Shown here piece after piece: positions 49,327 to 56,462 of a DNA stretch of 64,000 nt (positions are counted from its first letter, which is position 1; every line of letters starts with the position of its first letter). Source of the DNA: Austwickia sp. (GTDB lineage: Bacteria > Actinomycetota > Actinomycetes > Actinomycetales > Dermatophilaceae). The notes beneath the pieces were generated by a model. That model had not been told where the DNA came from and searched no databases. It saw nothing but the letters and a program-made list of their open reading frames with translations. The DNA lies in assembly GCA_016711265.1 (NCBI GenBank), contig JADJTI010000005.1:248001-312000 (forward strand), read 5' to 3'. Position numbers and translations under genes: made by a program.

Positions 49327-50217
49327 ATGGGAGCGCAGATCCGGGAGTACCGGCAGCGCATCCGGTCCGTCAAGGCGACGCAGAAGATCACTCGGGCCAT
49401 GGAATTGATGGCCGCCTCGCGAGTCATCAAGGCGCGCCAGCGGGTGGAGGAAACCAGTCCCTACGCGCGGGCCATCTCGCAGGCTCTTTCAGCCGTCGCG
49501 AGTCACTCGGATGCACGGCACCCGCTGACCACCGAGGTCGAGAACCCCCGACGGGCCGCGGTGGTGATCATCACCAGCAACCGAGGCTTGGCTGGGGCGT
49601 ACGCGTCGTCGGTGATCAAGGAGAGCGAGCGGCTACTGGAGAAGCTGCGGGGCGAGGGCAAGGACATCGTCCCGCTGCTGGTTGGCCGCAAGGCGGTGGG
49701 CTTCTACCGGTTCCGTCATCGTGAGTACGCGGCGAGCTGGGAAGACTCGACGGATGCGCCGTCGTACGAAACCGCCCGGGCGATAGCGGACAAGGTGTTG
49801 GACCTGTTCCTCACCGAAGGCGACGACACGATCGATGAAGTTCACGTCGTCTACACGAAGTTCGTCACCATGGTGACGCAGACCCCCCAGGCGCTGCGCC
49901 TGCTGCCGATCCAGGTGGTCGATGAGGAGGCAGTGGCCTCTGAACTGATGCCGCTGTACGACTTCGAACCGAGTCCCGATCAGGTGCTCGACCAGGTGCT
50001 GCCGCAGTACGTCGCGCAGCGGATCTACAACTGCCTGCTGCAGGGGGCCGCGTCTGAACTGGCCGCGCGTCAGCGGGCGATGAAGTCAGCGACCGACAAC
50101 GCCGACGATCTGATCCGCACGTACACCCGGCTGGCCAACCAGGCCCGTCAGGCCCAGATCACCCAAGAGATCAGCGAGATCGTGGGCGGTGCCAACGCCC
50201 TCGCGGAGACGAAGTAA
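49327..50217 (+). CDS. atpG: ATP synthase F1 subunit gamma
   Basis: 296 residues. The N-terminal helix MGAQIREYRQRIRSVKATQKITRAMELM and the C-terminal helix with LIRTYTRLANQARQAQITQEISEIVGGA form the coiled-coil shaft inside F1; the middle is a Rossmann-like foot. An insertion of moderate length around residues 165-215 is common in actinobacteria. The ribosome binding site is GGGAGAGG. Transcribed with atpD, 21 bp downstream. Confidence 0.96.
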   Translation: MGAQIREYRQRIRSVKATQKITRAMELMAASRVIKARQRVEETSPYARAISQALSAVASHSDARHPLTTEVENPRRAAVVIITSNRGLAGAYASSVIKESERLLEKLRGEGKDIVPLLVGRKAVGFYRFRHREYAASWEDSTDAPSYETARAIADKVLDLFLTEGDDTIDEVHVVYTKFVTMVTQTPQALRLLPIQVVDEEAVASELMPLYDFEPSPDQVLDQVLPQYVAQRIYNCLLQGAASELAARQRAMKSATDNADDLIRTYTRLANQARQAQITQEISEIVGGANALAETK

Positions 50218-50238
50218 CACACAAGGAGCAGCACGAAT

Positions 50239-51690
50239 ATGTCTACTGCGTTTGCCGAGGACACCAGCACCAGCACAGGCCCGGGAGAGGGCCGTCTCGC
50301 CCGCATCATCGGACCGGTCGTGGACATCGAGTTCCCCGCCGATCAGATGCCCAACATGTACAACCTGTTGACGGCACAGGTCTCCGAGGGAGGCAAGACC
50401 AAGAACCTGAACCTTGAGGTTGCCCAGCACATCGGCGACAACATGGTGCGCGCCATCTCGCTCCAGCCGACCGACGGTCTGGTGCGCGGCACCCTGGTCA
50501 AGGACTCCGGCGGGCCGATCAGCGTGCCGGTGGGTGACGTGACGTTGGGTCACGTGTTCAACACGACCGGCGAGTGTCTCAACCTCAAGGAGGGCGAGAC
50601 CCTGGAGGTGACGGAGCGGTGGGGCATCCACCGCACCGCTCCGGCGTTCGATCAGCTGGAGAGCAAGACCCAGATGTTCGAGACGGGCATCAAGGTCATC
50701 GACCTGCTGACGCCGTACGTGCAGGGTGGCAAGATCGGCCTGTTCGGCGGTGCGGGTGTGGGTAAGACCGTGCTCATCCAGGAGATGATCGCCCGCGTGG
50801 CCCGTGATCACGGTGGTGTGTCCGTGTTCGCCGGGGTGGGGGAACGGACCCGTGAGGGCAACGACTTGATCGTGGAGATGGAAGAGGCGGGAGTTCTCGG
50901 CCAGACCGCGTTGGTCTTCGGGCAGATGGACGAGCCGCCGGGTACCCGTCTGCGGGTGGCCCTGTCGGCGCTGACCATGGCGGAGTATTTCCGCGACGTG
51001 CAGAAGCAGGACGTGCTTCTCTTCATCGACAACATCTTCCGGTTCACCCAGGCGGGGTCCGAGGTGTCCACCCTGCTGGGCCGGATGCCGTCGGCGGTGG
51101 GTTACCAGCCGACGCTGGCCGATGAGATGGGCGTGCTGCAGGAGCGGATCACCTCCACCCGTGGGCACTCGATCACCTCGATGCAGGCGATCTATGTGCC
51201 AGCCGACGACTACACCGACCCGGCTCCGGCGACGACGTTCGCCCACCTCGACGCGACCACGGAGCTCTCCCGTGAAATTGCCTCGCTCGGTATCTACCCC
51301 GCGGTGGACCCGTTGACCTCGACCTCGCGGATTCTGGACCCGCGGTACATCAGCGCGGACCACTACAACACTGCGGTGCGGGTGAAGTCGATCCTGCAGC
51401 GCAACAAGGAACTGCAGGACATCATCGCGATCCTCGGTATCGATGAGTTGTCCGAAGAGGACAAGATCCTGGTCAACCGCGCTCGGCGGATCCAGCGGTT
51501 CCTCTCGCAGAACACCTATGTGGCCAAGCAGTTCACCGGCATCGAGGGTTCGACCGTGCCGCTGAAGGACTGTGTTGAGGCGTTCGCCAAGATCTGCGAC
51601 GGCGACTACGACACGGTCCCGGAGCAGGCGTTCTTCATGTGTGGTGGGCTCGACGACGTCGAGCGGCAGGCGAAGGCGCTGGAGCGCTGA
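50239..51690 (+). CDS. atpD: ATP synthase F1 subunit beta
   Basis: 483 residues. Walker A GGAGVGKTVLIQEM, the catalytic Glu in GVGERTREGND, and the DELSEED segment as IDELSEEDKILVNRARR are present. It carries the catalytic sites for ATP synthesis. AAGGAG lies 10 bases before the ATG. Unusually, a strong hairpin and an unrelated gene follow, instead of atpC. Confidence 0.97.
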   Translation: MSTAFAEDTSTSTGPGEGRLARIIGPVVDIEFPADQMPNMYNLLTAQVSEGGKTKNLNLEVAQHIGDNMVRAISLQPTDGLVRGTLVKDSGGPISVPVGDVTLGHVFNTTGECLNLKEGETLEVTERWGIHRTAPAFDQLESKTQMFETGIKVIDLLTPYVQGGKIGLFGGAGVGKTVLIQEMIARVARDHGGVSVFAGVGERTREGNDLIVEMEEAGVLGQTALVFGQMDEPPGTRLRVALSALTMAEYFRDVQKQDVLLFIDNIFRFTQAGSEVSTLLGRMPSAVGYQPTLADEMGVLQERITSTRGHSITSMQAIYVPADDYTDPAPATTFAHLDATTELSREIASLGIYPAVDPLTSTSRILDPRYISADHYNTAVRVKSILQRNKELQDIIAILGIDELSEEDKILVNRARRIQRFLSQNTYVAKQFTGIEGSTVPLKDCVEAFAKICDGDYDTVPEQAFFMCGGLDDVERQAKALER

Positions 51691-51730
51691 GCCTCGCTGG
51701 ACGGTAGGGTCCCGCCACGGGATTGTCCTG

Positions 51731-51766
51731 CGATGGCCTGGTTCGGTACGCCGGACCAGGCCATCG
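51731..51766 (+). terminator. hairpin after atpD
   Basis: CGATGGCCTGGT and ACCAGGCCATCG form a perfect 12-bp stem around a 12-base loop, starting 41 bp after atpD. It should end or reduce transcription before atpC. Confidence 0.7.
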
Positions 51767-51787
51767 GCGTTCCCCCGTCCGCGCGGA

Positions 51788-51821
51788 TGTGACGCCGGGT
51801 GTCGTGTCACATGTCGTGTCA
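51788..51821. promoter_or_regulatory. TGTCGTGTCA direct repeat and TGTGAC/GTCACA dyad upstream of the flavin-oxidase gene
   Basis: TGTCGTGTCA occurs at 51800 and 51812 (12-bp period). TGTGAC at 51788 faces GTCACA at 51806. The block lies directly upstream of the TACCGT box at 51834, so it is a possible operator. No regulator is adjacent. Confidence 0.4.
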
Positions 51822-51833
51822 GAGTCGTGCCGA

Positions 51834-51839
51834 TACCGT
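51834..51839 (+). promoter_or_regulatory. leaderless -10 box of the flavin-oxidase-like gene
   Basis: TACCGT, 6 bases, then ATG at 51846. Confidence 0.5.
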
Positions 51840-51845
51840 GCGGAC

Positions 51846-52367
51846 ATGAACTCGTCCCGTCTGGCGCCGGTCTCCTCGATTCCGGCGATGGCTGAGTACG
51901 GCGTCGGGGGCCCTGCGTGGGAGGCGCTGCCTTGGCAATGGGCCGCGGATCGACTGACGGCGGCGCGCAACTACTGGTTGGTCACGGTGTCGGGGGCCGG
52001 TGTCCCGCATGCCCTGCCGGTCTGGGGTGTGTGGGACGACCAGGAGTTCCGCTTTGCCTTCTCCTGTGCTCCGGGCTCACGCAAGGCGGCGAACCTGTCC
52101 GAGAATCCGAAGGTGGTCATCGCACCTGAGGACACCGTGGAGTGCGTGAGTGTGCAGGGTTCGGCTGCCGTGGTGTCGCAGGAGGACAGGGTCGCTTGCT
52201 GGATCGAGACCTACCTGGCCAAGTACCAGCCGCATTCGTCCGATCTGTCGGCGGAGTTCCTGCGTAGCAATCTCCTCTTCGAGGTCACGCCTCGCGGGGC
52301 GATCGGCATCATCGAACGTGACGATGAGTTCGCCGACAGGGCCACCAAGTGGCGCTTCCAGCGATAG
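51846..52367 (+). CDS. pyridoxamine 5'-phosphate oxidase-like split-barrel protein
   Basis: 173 residues of the FMN/F420-binding split barrel. The core is ARNYWLVTVSGAGVPHALPVWGVW, then FRFAFSCAPGSRKAANLSENPKVVIAPEDT, with the arginine/lysine region that contacts the flavin phosphate, and a C-terminal strand WRFQR. These proteins oxidise or reduce small substrates with FMN or F420, and F420 use is common in actinobacteria. It interrupts the ATP synthase genes between atpD and atpC, with a hairpin before it and its own TACCGT box and direct repeats. A longer N-terminus is open but would run through the promoter. The actual substrate is unknown. Confidence 0.8.
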   Translation: MNSSRLAPVSSIPAMAEYGVGGPAWEALPWQWAADRLTAARNYWLVTVSGAGVPHALPVWGVWDDQEFRFAFSCAPGSRKAANLSENPKVVIAPEDTVECVSVQGSAAVVSQEDRVACWIETYLAKYQPHSSDLSAEFLRSNLLFEVTPRGAIGIIERDDEFADRATKWRFQR

Positions 52368-52462
52368 CTTCGCCACCGGCGTCGTGCTGTCCCTCTCGCC
52401 GCTGTGACGTTGTCGGCTGCCGGAGGGGGCGACTGAGTGCCCGAGGCCCACCCCGGTTTGAC

Positions 52463-52468
52463 TAGACT
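52463..52468 (+). promoter_or_regulatory. possible atpC promoter -10 box
   Basis: TAGACT lies 30 bases before the atpC GTG, in the gap after the flavin-oxidase gene, with GGAGGG then serving as ribosome binding site. TTTGAC overlaps just upstream. It suggests atpC has its own start. Confidence 0.45.
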
Positions 52469-52498
52469 GCGGGTACGCCGATCACACCGGAGGGCATC

Positions 52499-52768
52499 GT
52501 GGCCGAACTGCACGTGGAACTCGTCGCTGCTGACCGTATGGTCTGGGAAGGGACGGCAACCATGGTCAGTGCCCGTGGTGTCGAGGGGGACATCGGGATC
52601 ATGGCGGGGCACACTCCCATGATGACCATCCTCACCGACGGTGAGGTGCGCATCACCACGGGCGGAGCCACCGAGACGGCCCATGTCAGCAGCGGGTTCA
52701 TGACGGTCGACCGGGACAACGTGGTGATCGTGGCCGAGTCCGTCGAGACCGCGGGTCAACGGAGTTGA
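52499..52768 (+). CDS. atpC: ATP synthase F1 subunit epsilon (short form)
   Basis: 89 residues, only the N-terminal beta-sandwich (LHVELVAADRMVWEGTATMV, GDIGIMAGHTPMMTIL, SSGFMTVDRDNVVIVAE). The C-terminal two-helix domain that inhibits ATP hydrolysis in many bacteria is missing; the protein ends at ETAGQRS. Short forms exist in other actinobacteria, where other means restrict ATPase activity. It binds gamma and the c-ring. It is separated from atpD by 808 bases. A DUF2550 gene follows after 3 bp, the usual neighbour. Confidence 0.93.
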   Translation: MAELHVELVAADRMVWEGTATMVSARGVEGDIGIMAGHTPMMTILTDGEVRITTGGATETAHVSSGFMTVDRDNVVIVAESVETAGQRS

Positions 52769-52771
52769 CCG

Positions 52772-53242
52772 GTGGGGCAGGTGCTCTTCACGGCTGAGGT
52801 CGTGGCCGGCATCTGCCTGCTGGCGGTGCTCAGCTTTCTGTTGCTGACCTATCTGCGCCGGCGCACCTTGAGCCGTGACGGCGAGGTGATCGTGTGTTCC
52901 TTGCGTGGTATGGGCGTGGATCGCTGGCGGCCGGGCCTGCTACGGCGTACGGATGTGTGCCTGGAGTGGTACCCGATGTTCGGCCTGACGACGCGCCCAA
53001 GCTATCGCTGGGGTCGGCTGAGCGTCCGGTTGGGGAACCTCGCCCCGAGTGATCGGCCGAACGACGCGGAAACCGATATGGCCAACGCCGGACTGTTCTC
53101 CGGCCAGCCGGTATTGGTGCCGGTCGAGGTGCGGGGAGCTGACGGGCAGCTGCGCACGGGAGAGCTGGCGTTGGCGCCGGCGCCGTACACCGCCGTCCGT
53201 GCCTGGGTCGAGGCGGCCCCGCCGGGAGCGCGTCCGGTCTAA
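52772..53242 (+). CDS. DUF2550 family protein
   Basis: 156 residues. One N-terminal membrane helix (AEVVAGICLLAVLSFLLLTYL, about 7-28) is followed by a basic stretch and a PH-like beta-rich domain with RWRPGLLRRTDVCLEWYPMFGL. This is the conserved actinobacterial protein found directly after atpC. Its role is unknown; it is not a known enzyme subunit. It lies 3 bp downstream of atpC, so the two are co-transcribed. A GTG start without a strong site suggests translation coupled to atpC. Confidence 0.87.
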   Translation: MGQVLFTAEVVAGICLLAVLSFLLLTYLRRRTLSRDGEVIVCSLRGMGVDRWRPGLLRRTDVCLEWYPMFGLTTRPSYRWGRLSVRLGNLAPSDRPNDAETDMANAGLFSGQPVLVPVEVRGADGQLRTGELALAPAPYTAVRAWVEAAPPGARPV

Positions 53243-53275
53243 GCCTCGATCAGGGGAGCGACAGGGGCCGCGGGG

Positions 53276-54166
53276 TCAGCTGGGTACGAGGCGTGGGTGG
53301 GCGGTGAGGACGTGCATCTGGGTTGCGGCCGCGGTGAGGGTGGCCGGTTGGTCGATGGGGTGCCAGGGGCCGGTGTCGATGGCGTACTCGGCGTCGTAGG
53401 TGATGCTGGCGGACATCGGGTAGATGCCCGGTTGGGGGTAGGTGTGGGTGACGTCGCCGTCGGGGTACGGACCGCCGGGTGAGGTGGTGTGGTGCGGCGG
53501 GGTGCCGTCGCCGTAGGTGTAGGTGTAGCGGGCGGGTTTGAGTCGGATGCGGACGGTGTGGCCGAGCATCTGCAGGGTGCGGGTGTCGCCGGGGCCGTAG
53601 CCAGTGCCGTTGAGGGTGACGCGGAGGTAGTTGGGGACTCTGACGAGGGTGCGTCCGCCGGGGGGTTGGACGTGGAGGTGGGGTCGGCGAAACGGGGTGT
53701 GGGCGTAGGCGGTACGGATGTCGTTCAGCGTGATCGCTGGGCGTGGAGCGCCGGTGCGTGGAGGGAAGCAGCTGTAGCCGGTGAAGATCCACCGGCCGCT
53801 GGGGGTGGGGCTGAGTTGTCGGCGGTAGAGGCGACCCATAGGTCCTGGGCCTGGCTGGTTGCGGCAGGCGTTGATGGCGTGGCTGCAGGTGGGGATTTCG
53901 TCGCCGGAGGCGAACGTGTTGCCAGGGCAGTCGATCACCCAGCGGTAGTCCCAGGTCGGTGACGTGGGCTTGCGAGGGTGTCTCACGGCGGGCTTTGACC
54001 CCGGCCAGCTAGCGGTCTGCTGACGCTGCGCCGTGGTGTTGATTCCACCGGCCGCGGCAGACGCGTCCACGGACCAGTCCATCGTTGGGTCAGGAGGCTC
54101 GACCCCCGGTGATGCCACGCTCGCAAGAGCGGCGAAGAGAGCCGATGTGACGACGAGTCGGTTCAT
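53276..54166 (-). CDS. secreted PKD-like domain protein
   Basis: 296 residues. It starts MNRLVVTSALFAALASVASPG, a secretory signal peptide. A Cys-containing N-terminal region (VIDCPGNTFASGDEIPTCSH, then further Cys residues) precedes a PKD-like beta-sandwich near residues 200-270: YTYGDGTPPHHTT, with VTHTYPQPGIYPMSASITY, the family W/Y-D-x-G and T-H-T-Y motifs. PKD domains are extracellular binding or spacer modules. The ATG overlaps the upstream lipoprotein stop by 4 bases, so the two envelope proteins are made together. Function not known. Pro and His are unusually frequent. Confidence 0.72.
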   Translation of the reverse strand: MNRLVVTSALFAALASVASPGVEPPDPTMDWSVDASAAAGGINTTAQRQQTASWPGSKPAVRHPRKPTSPTWDYRWVIDCPGNTFASGDEIPTCSHAINACRNQPGPGPMGRLYRRQLSPTPSGRWIFTGYSCFPPRTGAPRPAITLNDIRTAYAHTPFRRPHLHVQPPGGRTLVRVPNYLRVTLNGTGYGPGDTRTLQMLGHTVRIRLKPARYTYTYGDGTPPHHTTSPGGPYPDGDVTHTYPQPGIYPMSASITYDAEYAIDTGPWHPIDQPATLTAAATQMHVLTAHPRLVPS

Positions 54167-54831
54167 TGAATCTTGGTGAATTCTACTAGCGCCCAGCCGG
54201 ATTCGCGCCATCGCGTGCGATATGCGACCAAGCCTGATGCGGGGGGAGCCGTTTTGTATAGGCGACCATCGAAGTGCACAACCGACACTTCAGGACGCTG
54301 TAAGAGCAGGGACATGACGAAATCTCCGGTGCCGGGGTCCTCTGTCGCCTCGCCCATCGAGGCGATCTGCGTTGGGTTAGCGGCGTAATGGACTTTGCGC
54401 TCGACCAGGGCATGGACGATGCGTTCGAGGTTGCCGCAGGCGCGGCAGCCAGGCATTTCCAGCGGCTTCATGACGCCCAGTCGGGGGTGGGTCATGGTCC
54501 GGTTGCTTTCGGCGATGTAGTAGCGGACGAAGGCTTCGGCGCCCCTGGCGGTGCGTTGGCGGGCTGCCGGGGGGATGGGGGAGAGCCCGGACGCTGGTGT
54601 GCTGGATCTCGTGGCAGTGGGCGGTTCGGTGGCGGAGACAGGAGGGGTGGCGTCGCTGGGCGTCGGCTCACTCGTGGGATTGGTGGGCAGGACGATGCTG
54701 GCGGCGGGGGTGGGTGGTGGGTCGCTGGCGCACCCGGCGACGGTGCCGAGTCCCGCCAATGCGGCCAGCGCTGCCAGGGCGAGCGCGGCGCTCCGAGGTC
54801 TGGTGTTGGTGGTGGGTGGACGGGTCGGCAC
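54163..54831 (-). CDS. lipoprotein, DUF6318-like
   Basis: 222 residues. The lipoprotein signal ends in LAGLGTVAGC, where the Cys would be lipid-modified. A Thr/Pro/Ser-rich spacer of about 55 residues leads to a folded domain with AEAFVRYYIAESNRTM, a CxxC in MPGCRACGNLERIVHAL, and a C-terminal strand LVAYRTRWRESGWALVEF. That pattern is the DUF6318 family, of unknown function. The GTG at 54831 has TACATT 6 bases upstream, a leaderless arrangement; a longer in-frame reading crosses it. It is translationally coupled to the PKD-like protein. Confidence 0.75.
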   Translation of the reverse strand: MPTRPPTTNTRPRSAALALAALAALAGLGTVAGCASDPPPTPAASIVLPTNPTSEPTPSDATPPVSATEPPTATRSSTPASGLSPIPPAARQRTARGAEAFVRYYIAESNRTMTHPRLGVMKPLEMPGCRACGNLERIVHALVERKVHYAANPTQIASMGEATEDPGTGDFVMSLLLQRPEVSVVHFDGRLYKTAPPASGLVAYRTRWRESGWALVEFTKIQ

Positions 54832-54837
54832 GGGCCC

Positions 54838-54843
54838 AATGTA
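54838..54843 (-). promoter_or_regulatory. leaderless -10 box of the lipoprotein gene
   Basis: On the minus strand TACATT, then 6 bases, then GTG at 54831. Confidence 0.5.
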
Positions 54844-54935
54844 GGAGGTGGCACCCTTCCTGAACAGTCGTCCAGATCTGCCTGTGGATAGCCGCATCAC
54901 CAGCAGGGGCTGGTTGTCGAGAAGGCCGAGGATGC

Positions 54936-54952
54936 GTAGCACCTGGTGCTAC
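54936..54952. promoter_or_regulatory. phd/vapC operator palindrome
   Basis: GTAGCACCTGGTGCTAC is a palindrome with 8-bp arms around one base. Its right edge overlaps the TACCGT box of the antitoxin gene, as expected for antitoxin-mediated autorepression. Confidence 0.6.
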
Positions 54953-54955
54953 CGT
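54950..54955 (+). promoter_or_regulatory. leaderless -10 box of the phd-like gene
   Basis: TACCGT, 6 bases, then GTG at 54962, sharing bases with the palindrome at 54936-54952. Confidence 0.55.
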
Positions 54956-54961
54956 GGTGAT

Positions 54962-55216
54962 GTGAAGGAGATCATCAGTCAGCGGGAGCTGCGTAACGAC
55001 AGCGGCAGCATCATGCGCGGCCTGGATGACGGAGGGAGCTTCATCGTCACCCGACACGGTGTTCCTGTGGGTGAGTTACGCCCCCTGCGACGGCAGCGCC
55101 TGGTGGACGTCCGCGCCGTCGCCGAGATCTTCCGGGATGCTCCCGCGATCGACCGGGACAGGTTTGCCCAGGATCTCGACGTGCTTCTCGATCAGGACAC
55201 CGAACCCCGTGGGTGA
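54962..55216 (+). CDS. Phd/YefM-type antitoxin
   Basis: 84 residues. The N-terminal DNA-binding part, KEIISQRELRNDSGSIMRGL, then FIVTRHGVPVGELRPL, is the Phd/YefM fold. The C-terminal helices are acidic and bind the toxin. The GTG overlaps the following toxin by 8 bases. The operator palindrome at the -10 box supports autoregulation. The operon lies beside the lipoprotein pair, divergent from it. Confidence 0.86.
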   Translation: MKEIISQRELRNDSGSIMRGLDDGGSFIVTRHGVPVGELRPLRRQRLVDVRAVAEIFRDAPAIDRDRFAQDLDVLLDQDTEPRG

Positions 55217-55613
55217 GCGCCTGGCCGCCGGGCTCCTCGACACCTCCGTGGTGGTTGACCTGGAACGGATCAACTCCCACGATTTGCCACGGGCCGTGGC
55301 GGTCGCAGCGATCACGATGGCCGAACTGGCGGCCGGTCCAGCGGCAGCGGCCGACCCCGCCGAGCGGGCGCGTCGCCAGGATCGTCTGCAGCGAGCCGAA
55401 GCAGCCTTCGAACCGATCCCCTTCGGCAGGGAGGCCGCTCGCGCCTATGGTCGTGTCCATGCCGCCGTGGTTGCGGCAGGACGGCAGCCTCGATGTCGGT
55501 TCGCGGATCTCCTCATTGCCGCGATCGCAGTGGCAGAGGACCTCCCAATGGTGACCCGCAATGCTGACGACTTCGCCGGCCTGGACGACCTGCTCCACGT
55601 CGTCAGCGTCTGA
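55209..55613 (+). CDS. PIN-domain toxin (VapC-like)
   Basis: 134 residues. Acidic active-site residues are visible: Asp in LLDTSVVVDLE, Glu in AITMAELAAG, Asp in CRFADLLIAAIA and Asp in VTRNADDFAGL. It should be a magnesium-dependent ribonuclease, held by the preceding antitoxin. The GTG at 55209 begins inside the antitoxin coding sequence. It is unrelated in detail to the VapC at 11,768, so the window carries two independent PIN modules. Ends 10 bp before the convergent adenosyltransferase stop. Confidence 0.86.
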   Translation: MGERLAAGLLDTSVVVDLERINSHDLPRAVAVAAITMAELAAGPAAAADPAERARRQDRLQRAEAAFEPIPFGREAARAYGRVHAAVVAAGRQPRCRFADLLIAAIAVAEDLPMVTRNADDFAGLDDLLHVVSV

Positions 55614-55623
55614 CGGCTCGGGC

Positions 55624-56313
55624 TCAGCTGCCCTCGGGTGTCGTGTCCGCCGAGTCCGCGGTGCCTGAAGCTGGCTTCGCGGGCTGCTCGCGCCCCCCGC
55701 CGGGCTGCCACAGCACGTCACCGCCGCAGTCCTTGTTGGCAATCCGCGCGAGCACGAACAACAGGTCCGACAACCGGTTGAGGTAGGTCGCCGCGACCGG
55801 ATTCACCCCTCCCGGCACGCTGGGGCCGTCCTCGCCCCCGGCGGTCGCGGGGGCGGGCTGGTCGCCGTACCGCTCCAGCGCTGCCCAGGTGGAGCGTTCG
55901 GCGCGGCGCACGATCGTCGTTGCCAGATGCAGGTACGCCGACCCGGGGCTGCCGCCGGGCAGGATGAACGAGCGCAGCTTCTCCAGCTCAGCCAGGTAGC
56001 GATCGCAATCCTGCTCCAGCTCGCTGATCCACTCCTGCTTCACCCGCAGCGGCGGGTACTGGTAGCTCTCGGCCAGCGGGTTGCACAGGTCGGCGCCGAC
56101 GTCGAACAGGTCGTTCTGCACCCGGGTGAGCGTGCTGATCACGTCCTGGCGCAAGCCGCCGCAGGCGACCGCGATGCCGATCGCGGCGTTGGCCTCGTTG
56201 GCGTCGGCGTAGGCCTGCAGCCGTGGATCCGTCTTGCTCGTCCGGCTGAAGTCGCCCAGCGCGGTGGTCCCGTGATCGCCGGTCTTGGTGTAAATGCGGG
56301 TGAGGTTGACCAT
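55624..56313 (-). CDS. PduO-type ATP:cob(I)alamin adenosyltransferase
   Basis: 229 residues. The N-terminal ATP-binding signature is TRIYTKTGDHGTTALGDFSR, helices carry VRRAERSTWAALE, and the C-terminal helix YLNRLSDLLFVLARI is the family hallmark. An internal Pro/Gly stretch and a C-terminal tail of about 30 residues are extra. It adds the adenosyl group to cobalamin, making the cofactor for adenosyl-B12 mutases. The divergent neighbour is such a mutase. The ATG has AGGGG 1-2 bases upstream; 28 further residues are open but do not look coding. Confidence 0.92.
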   Translation of the reverse strand: MVNLTRIYTKTGDHGTTALGDFSRTSKTDPRLQAYADANEANAAIGIAVACGGLRQDVISTLTRVQNDLFDVGADLCNPLAESYQYPPLRVKQEWISELEQDCDRYLAELEKLRSFILPGGSPGSAYLHLATTIVRRAERSTWAALERYGDQPAPATAGGEDGPSVPGGVNPVAATYLNRLSDLLFVLARIANKDCGGDVLWQPGGGREQPAKPASGTADSADTTPEGS

Positions 56314-56401
56314 GCCCCTGATCGTGTCAGAAGTCGGGCGTGCACCTCGGGTACGACGACCGCCACCCGAGACGGGGCACCGCACGCCGCCGGGCACAGA
56401 G

Positions 56402-56417
56402 TGTGATGTCTGTCACT
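56402..56417. promoter_or_regulatory. CRP/GlxR-like site between pduO and mutase genes
   Basis: TGTGA-TGTCTG-TCACT matches the cAMP-receptor consensus TGTGA-N6-TCACA at 9 of 10 positions. Its centre is about 53 bases before the mutase start and about 97 before the adenosyltransferase start, so it could control either. Confidence 0.45.
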
Positions 56418-56450
56418 TTCCCAACGGGCGGGCGGCAGGCGGCGTCGGGC

Positions 56451-56456
56451 TAGCGT
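56451..56456 (+). promoter_or_regulatory. leaderless -10 box of the mutase gene
   Basis: TAGCGT, 6 bases, then ATG at 56463, the same box and spacing as at 17229. Confidence 0.5.
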
Positions 56457-56462
56457 CCAGAC

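Noticed and set aside
56314..56462. Cobalamin riboswitch before the adenosyltransferase or mutase gene
   Set aside because: The gap is short and I see no B12-box or matching structure; only a CRP-like dyad.
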